Source: Limnohabitans sp. 15K (GTDB lineage: Bacteria; Pseudomonadota; Gammaproteobacteria; Burkholderiales; Burkholderiaceae_C). Taken from it: 64,000 nt of DNA. A program made the position numbers and the translations under genes. Shown in pieces: positions 61,084 through 64,000 of this stretch. Numbering within the stretch: the stretch's first letter is position 1; each line of letters opens with the position of its first letter. A model generated the notes under the pieces. It saw only the letters and a program-made list of their open reading frames with translations. It did no database searches and was not told the DNA's origin. The stretch is from assembly GCF_002778285.1 (NCBI RefSeq), contig NZ_NESM01000001.1:514529-578528 (forward strand), written 5' to 3'.

Positions 61084-61842
61084 ATGAACGCCATATTGCC
61101 ACTTAGCGGAAGAACTGCCTTGGTTACCGGAGGAACGCGCAACATTGGACGAAGTGTTGCGCTGCAGTTGGCAAAAATGGGTGCCAATGTCTGCATCAAC
61201 AGTCGTCAGGTTGATACAGATTCTGCGCAAACCATTCAACTGCTTCAACAGTTCAATCCCAATGCATTGCATGTTCCGACAAGCATTGCGCATGAGGAAA
61301 ATGTCACTCAATTAGTGGATCAAACCAGAGCACACTTTGGTGGCGTTGATATTTTTGTTCATTGCGCAGGCATTCGAAGAGTTAACTCGCTTCTTGATAC
61401 TTCTTTAAAAGAATGGCGAGAGGTGATGGCGACGAATTTAGATGCGGCTTTTCTGTGCAGCAAAGCCGTCGTACCCCATATGCAAGCCAACAAAGGGCGC
61501 TTGATCTATGTGTCTGGCGTATCGGCTTTCAGGGGGTCTAGCCACAGAGCCCATGTGGTTGCGTCAAAAGCTGCCTTGGTAGGTTTGGCGCGATCGCTGG
61601 CCATTGAGCTGGGCGAACAGCAAATCACGGTGAACTGTATTGCACCTGGCCCCATCGACACGGTCAGGGCACCCGAAACTGGCAACATTCCCCATCACCC
61701 TTATGGCATGGAAACCATGTTGGGGCATAAAGGCGAATCGCACGATATTGCCGCCATGGTGGGCTTCTTAGCCTCAGACGATGGCAAATTCATCACAGGG
61801 CAAGTGATGCATGTGAATGGCGGCATGCACTTTGGTGCGTAA
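61084..61842 (+). CDS. Atypical short-chain dehydrogenase lacking the catalytic Tyr
   Basis: SDR-fold protein of 252 residues. The cofactor motif TGGTRNIG (15-22) and Arg41 (favouring NADP) are present, as are Ser144/147 and Lys162. But the Tyr of YxxxK is Val158 (AHVVASK) and the NNAG motif reads HCAG. It may use another residue for proton transfer, act on a different chemistry, or be non-catalytic. It follows the MmgE/PrpD gene by 20 bp. SDR clades with this substitution exist, so it need not be a decayed gene. Confidence 0.85.
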   Translation: MNAILPLSGRTALVTGGTRNIGRSVALQLAKMGANVCINSRQVDTDSAQTIQLLQQFNPNALHVPTSIAHEENVTQLVDQTRAHFGGVDIFVHCAGIRRVNSLLDTSLKEWREVMATNLDAAFLCSKAVVPHMQANKGRLIYVSGVSAFRGSSHRAHVVASKAALVGLARSLAIELGEQQITVNCIAPGPIDTVRAPETGNIPHHPYGMETMLGHKGESHDIAAMVGFLASDDGKFITGQVMHVNGGMHFGA

Positions 61843-61915
61843 CGCAATTCGCTGCGATGGCGCGGCGCTGATTGTGTGGGCTGCAGTCTTGGTTGTGATG
61901 AGACTTCGGGTGTTT

Positions 61916-62881
61916 TCAGTCGGCCGTGATGTTTGCACTTTTCACAGTTTTGCCCCACAACTCAAAATCGGATTTGATCCGTTCTGCCGTTTGCTGTGGC
62001 GTCATCGGCATAGGGTCATAGCCTTCCCGTTTGATGGCCGCGATCACTTCCGGGTCTTTCAAAACGCTGGCCAATGCAGGGACCCATTTGTCCATCACCT
62101 CTTTGGGCAGACCGGCAGGTCCGACAATGCCAAACCAAATACTGGCATCAAATCCTGGAAATCCCGCTTCGGCCATGGTGGGAACATCGGGGAACATGCT
62201 GCTGCGTTTGCTGGACGAGTCTGCCAAAGCGCGTAATTTGCCCGCTTGAATCTGAGAGGATGCCGAGCCCAATGACGAAAACAACACGGGCACATGACCA
62301 CCGAGCAATTCGGTGATGGCGGGGCTCCCCCCTTTGTAAGGAATGTGGCCAATGTCCAGTTTCGCGGCGGCTTTGAATTGCTCACCTGCAAGGTGACCCA
62401 CGCCACCTACCCCCGAGGTGCCGTAACTCCAATTTTTTGGATCTTTTTTAGCCAATTCAACCAAAGACTTCATGTCGGTCGCTTTGGAAGTGGGCAAAAC
62501 CACCACCACGACGCCACCACCCCCGACCATCGAGATGGGTGTGAAACTGTTCAGAGGGTCATAGCCGAGTTTACGCATGTGTGGCAAGATCGTCATGGGC
62601 CCTGAGTCCGTGATGTGCAAGGTGTAACCATCGGCAGGGGCTTTGGCTGTTATTTCAGCGGCCAGTGCAGCCCCAGCACCAGGCTTGTAATCGATCACAA
62701 ATGGCTGCTTAAAAAGTCGGGCCAAGCGATCGGTAATGGGACGTACCAATTTATCAGCCGCGCCGCCAGGCGCATATCCAACCACCATGCGAATGGGTTT
62801 TTCCGGGTACTCGGCTTTGGCGGGCGAGACCAATGCAGCCATGCAGAAGGTGGTCGTCAAAAGGGTTTTGAGCAGATGCAT
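61916..62881 (-). CDS. Bug/TctC-family periplasmic binding protein (accessory block, 3)
   Basis: Solute receptor of 321 residues on the opposite strand, convergent with the SDR gene. Signal peptide ends near AKA-E; segments IRMVVGYAPGGAADKLVRPI, DYKPGAGAALAAEITAKAPA and HIPYKGGSPAITELLGGHVP define the family. The gene for a quinone oxidoreductase lies 3 bp upstream on the same strand, so the two are co-transcribed. Confidence 0.88.
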   Translation of the reverse strand: MHLLKTLLTTTFCMAALVSPAKAEYPEKPIRMVVGYAPGGAADKLVRPITDRLARLFKQPFVIDYKPGAGAALAAEITAKAPADGYTLHITDSGPMTILPHMRKLGYDPLNSFTPISMVGGGGVVVVVLPTSKATDMKSLVELAKKDPKNWSYGTSGVGGVGHLAGEQFKAAAKLDIGHIPYKGGSPAITELLGGHVPVLFSSLGSASSQIQAGKLRALADSSSKRSSMFPDVPTMAEAGFPGFDASIWFGIVGPAGLPKEVMDKWVPALASVLKDPEVIAAIKREGYDPMPMTPQQTAERIKSDFELWGKTVKSANITAD

Positions 62882-62884
62882 GAT

Positions 62885-63895
62885 TCACTCCTGTGGATTG
62901 ATGAGGTCGTCCGGAATCAAAACAATGGCGCCTTGCGTGGTTCGACTTTCAAGCAAGCGATGTGCCTCGCTGGCCAGACTCAGGGGGAGCACGCTTTCAA
63001 TGTCCAGGCGTATCGTAGGGTCGCCCAAAATGTCGAAGGCCTCTGCACTCATGGCGAGCATGTCCTCACGGTTGGCAATGTAGGTGCGCAATGTAGGACG
63101 GCAGACCCACAGCGACTTGCTGTGCAGGTCCTGCAAAGCGAACCCCTCAACTTGGCCTGATGCGGTTCCAAAGTTGACCACCAACCCCTTGGGCTCCAAA
63201 CATTTCAGGGAGCCCTCAAAAGTGTCTTTTCCGACGGAGTCAAACACCACACTCACGCCCTGACCCTGTGTGATGCGATGCACTTCGGAAACAAAATCCG
63301 CGTCTCGGTAATTGATGGCGAAATCAGCACCCAGTGCCAATGCGGTCTTGACCTTGATTTCACTGCCTGCTGTGGCCAAAACCACCAATCCCAAACGCTT
63401 GGCCCATTGCACCAAAATTTGACCCACGCCTCCGGCAGCGGCATGAACCAATACACGGGTGCCCGGGTTGAGCATGCGCATTTGTTTGAGCAAGTATTGA
63501 CATGTGAGTGCCCGAACCAACCCGGCAGCCAACCGAACATCGTCTACACCATGATCTACGGGAATGAGTCGATCTGCCGCCACCGCCACATGGGTACTGT
63601 AACTGCCCACACCTGCGTTGGTGTAAGTGACTTTTTGACCGAGTTGCAGGTCCTTGATTTGTGCCCCCAAAGCGATGACTGTGCCCACCGCATTGATGCC
63701 AGGCACAAAGGGGGGCTGGGGGTTATGTGAATGGGCTTGCCCCGCACGCAAATAAATATCGACAAAGTTAACGCCAATGGCTGTATGGGCCAAAACCACC
63801 TGGTGGGGAGCTGGCGTTGGTATATCAATCGAACGCTTTTGAATAACTTCTGGTCCGCCTATGGCCGTGACCTGCATTTCAAACGGAGATGCCAT
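62885..63895 (-). CDS. NADPH:quinone oxidoreductase-like (zeta-crystallin type) zinc-independent MDR
   Basis: Medium-chain dehydrogenase/reductase of 336 residues. N-terminal GroES-like domain with VNFVDIYLRAGQ and PGINAVGTVIALG; cofactor domain with VLVHAAAGGVGQILVQWAK and the GADFAINYRDADF segment. No structural zinc Cys cluster, as in QOR. It reduces quinones or activated alkenes with NADPH. It precedes a Bug gene with a 3-bp gap. Confidence 0.9.
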   Translation of the reverse strand: MASPFEMQVTAIGGPEVIQKRSIDIPTPAPHQVVLAHTAIGVNFVDIYLRAGQAHSHNPQPPFVPGINAVGTVIALGAQIKDLQLGQKVTYTNAGVGSYSTHVAVAADRLIPVDHGVDDVRLAAGLVRALTCQYLLKQMRMLNPGTRVLVHAAAGGVGQILVQWAKRLGLVVLATAGSEIKVKTALALGADFAINYRDADFVSEVHRITQGQGVSVVFDSVGKDTFEGSLKCLEPKGLVVNFGTASGQVEGFALQDLHSKSLWVCRPTLRTYIANREDMLAMSAEAFDILGDPTIRLDIESVLPLSLASEAHRLLESRTTQGAIVLIPDDLINPQE

Positions 63896-63918
63896 TTTGC
63901 TTTCCAGAAAATGAAGTC

Positions 63919-64000
63919 ATGACTCAAGACCGTCTTGGTAAAGATGTGCAAGGCTCATCATTTGCAAAGTGTATTCAGACCCATAGTCAAAACTGTCGCC
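63919..64000 (+). CDS. Possible start of a partial gene at the window edge
   Basis: An open frame begins MTQDRLGKDVQGSSFAKC and runs to the window end without a stop. It is divergent from the quinone oxidoreductase gene with a weak RBS-like GAAG upstream. It is too short for a family call and might be noise. Confidence 0.25.
   Translation, partial: MTQDRLGKDVQGSSFAKCIQTHSQNCR

Noticed and set aside
54618..63895. Classical integrative element or prophage
   Set aside because: No integrase, transposase, tRNA att site or phage gene is present; only composition shift and the gene-fragment scar support transfer.
1..64000. tRNA, rRNA or CRISPR loci
   Set aside because: No cloverleaf-like segments, rRNA signatures or regularly spaced direct repeats were found on reading; a tRNAscan or CRISPR search was not possible.

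Overview
The window looks like chromosomal DNA of a GC-rich betaproteobacterium, most likely a Burkholderiales member of the Comamonadaceae type (Limnohabitans / Rhodoferax / Polaromonas-like). This is judged by eye from protein family resemblance and gene content: many Bug/TctC-type binding proteins, a Liv-type ABC importer beside a VanA-like oxygenase, a protocatechuate 4,5-cleavage (lig) gene set, tandem cyanophycin synthetases, HiPIP and ChrA. No rRNA, tRNA, CRISPR array, transposase, integrase or phage gene was seen.

Layout. 1-4.8 kb: the 5' part of a tannase/feruloyl-esterase gene, then ligI, ligK and ligJ (lower part of the protocatechuate 4,5-cleavage pathway) with a divergent LysR regulator. 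4.9-6.8 kb: a cation-efflux protein (DmeF type) and an AEC permease. 6.8-13.6 kb: a minus-strand array of GntR regulator, livKHMGF-type ABC importer, VanA-like Rieske oxygenase and a stand-alone ferredoxin. 13.8-17.1 kb: chrA, HiPIP, nnrU and small hypotheticals. 17.1-28.8 kb: a CoA-dependent phenylpropanoid (ferulate/p-coumarate type) degradation cluster: amidohydrolase, crotonase, feruloyl-CoA synthase-like ligase, thiolase, SDR, 4-hydroxybenzoyl-CoA-type thioesterase, flavoprotein, Bug protein, acyl-CoA dehydrogenase, MarR regulator and FAH-family hydrolase. 28.9-33.3 kb: FKBP, grpE, dnaK, dnaJ with recognisable sigma-32 promoters. 33.3-41.1 kb: a cyanophycin locus (DUF1854 protein, ABC exporter-like protein with a zinc ribbon, two tandem cyanophycin synthetases). 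41.1-46.8 kb: acyltransferase, nitronate monooxygenase, acyl-CoA dehydrogenase, etfA, etfB. 47.1-50.0 kb: a TRAP transporter. 50.1-54.6 kb: MscS channel, crotonase, HDAC-like deacetylase, MltB, a small Trp-rich protein. 54.6-64 kb: an AT-richer accessory catabolic block (LysR, CMD-family protein, D-2-hydroxyacid dehydrogenase, MmgE/PrpD, atypical SDR, three Bug proteins, quinone oxidoreductase).

How it fits together. Much of the first 29 kb can be read as one route for plant- or lignin-derived aromatics: a secreted esterase frees hydroxycinnamates, Liv-type and Bug proteins capture aromatic acids, Fcs activates them to CoA thioesters, the side chain is shortened by a beta-oxidative route, a thioesterase releases vanillate or 4-hydroxybenzoate, the VanA-like oxygenase demethylates, and LigI/LigJ/LigK finish ring-cleavage products to pyruvate and oxaloacetate. 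The ring-cleavage dioxygenase (LigAB) and LigC are not in the window. The pathway assignment is inference from families and neighbourhood.

The most unusual signals are: two adjacent palindromes in the amidohydrolase/crotonase divergent region; a second cyanophycin synthetase whose Mur-ligase P-loop has lost its lysine, next to a DUF1854/zinc-ribbon ABC pair; a REP-like palindrome at three places inside or beside aromatic operons; and a scar at about 58.5 kb that carries the C-terminus of a second Trp-rich (TIGR02450-like) gene within the accessory block.
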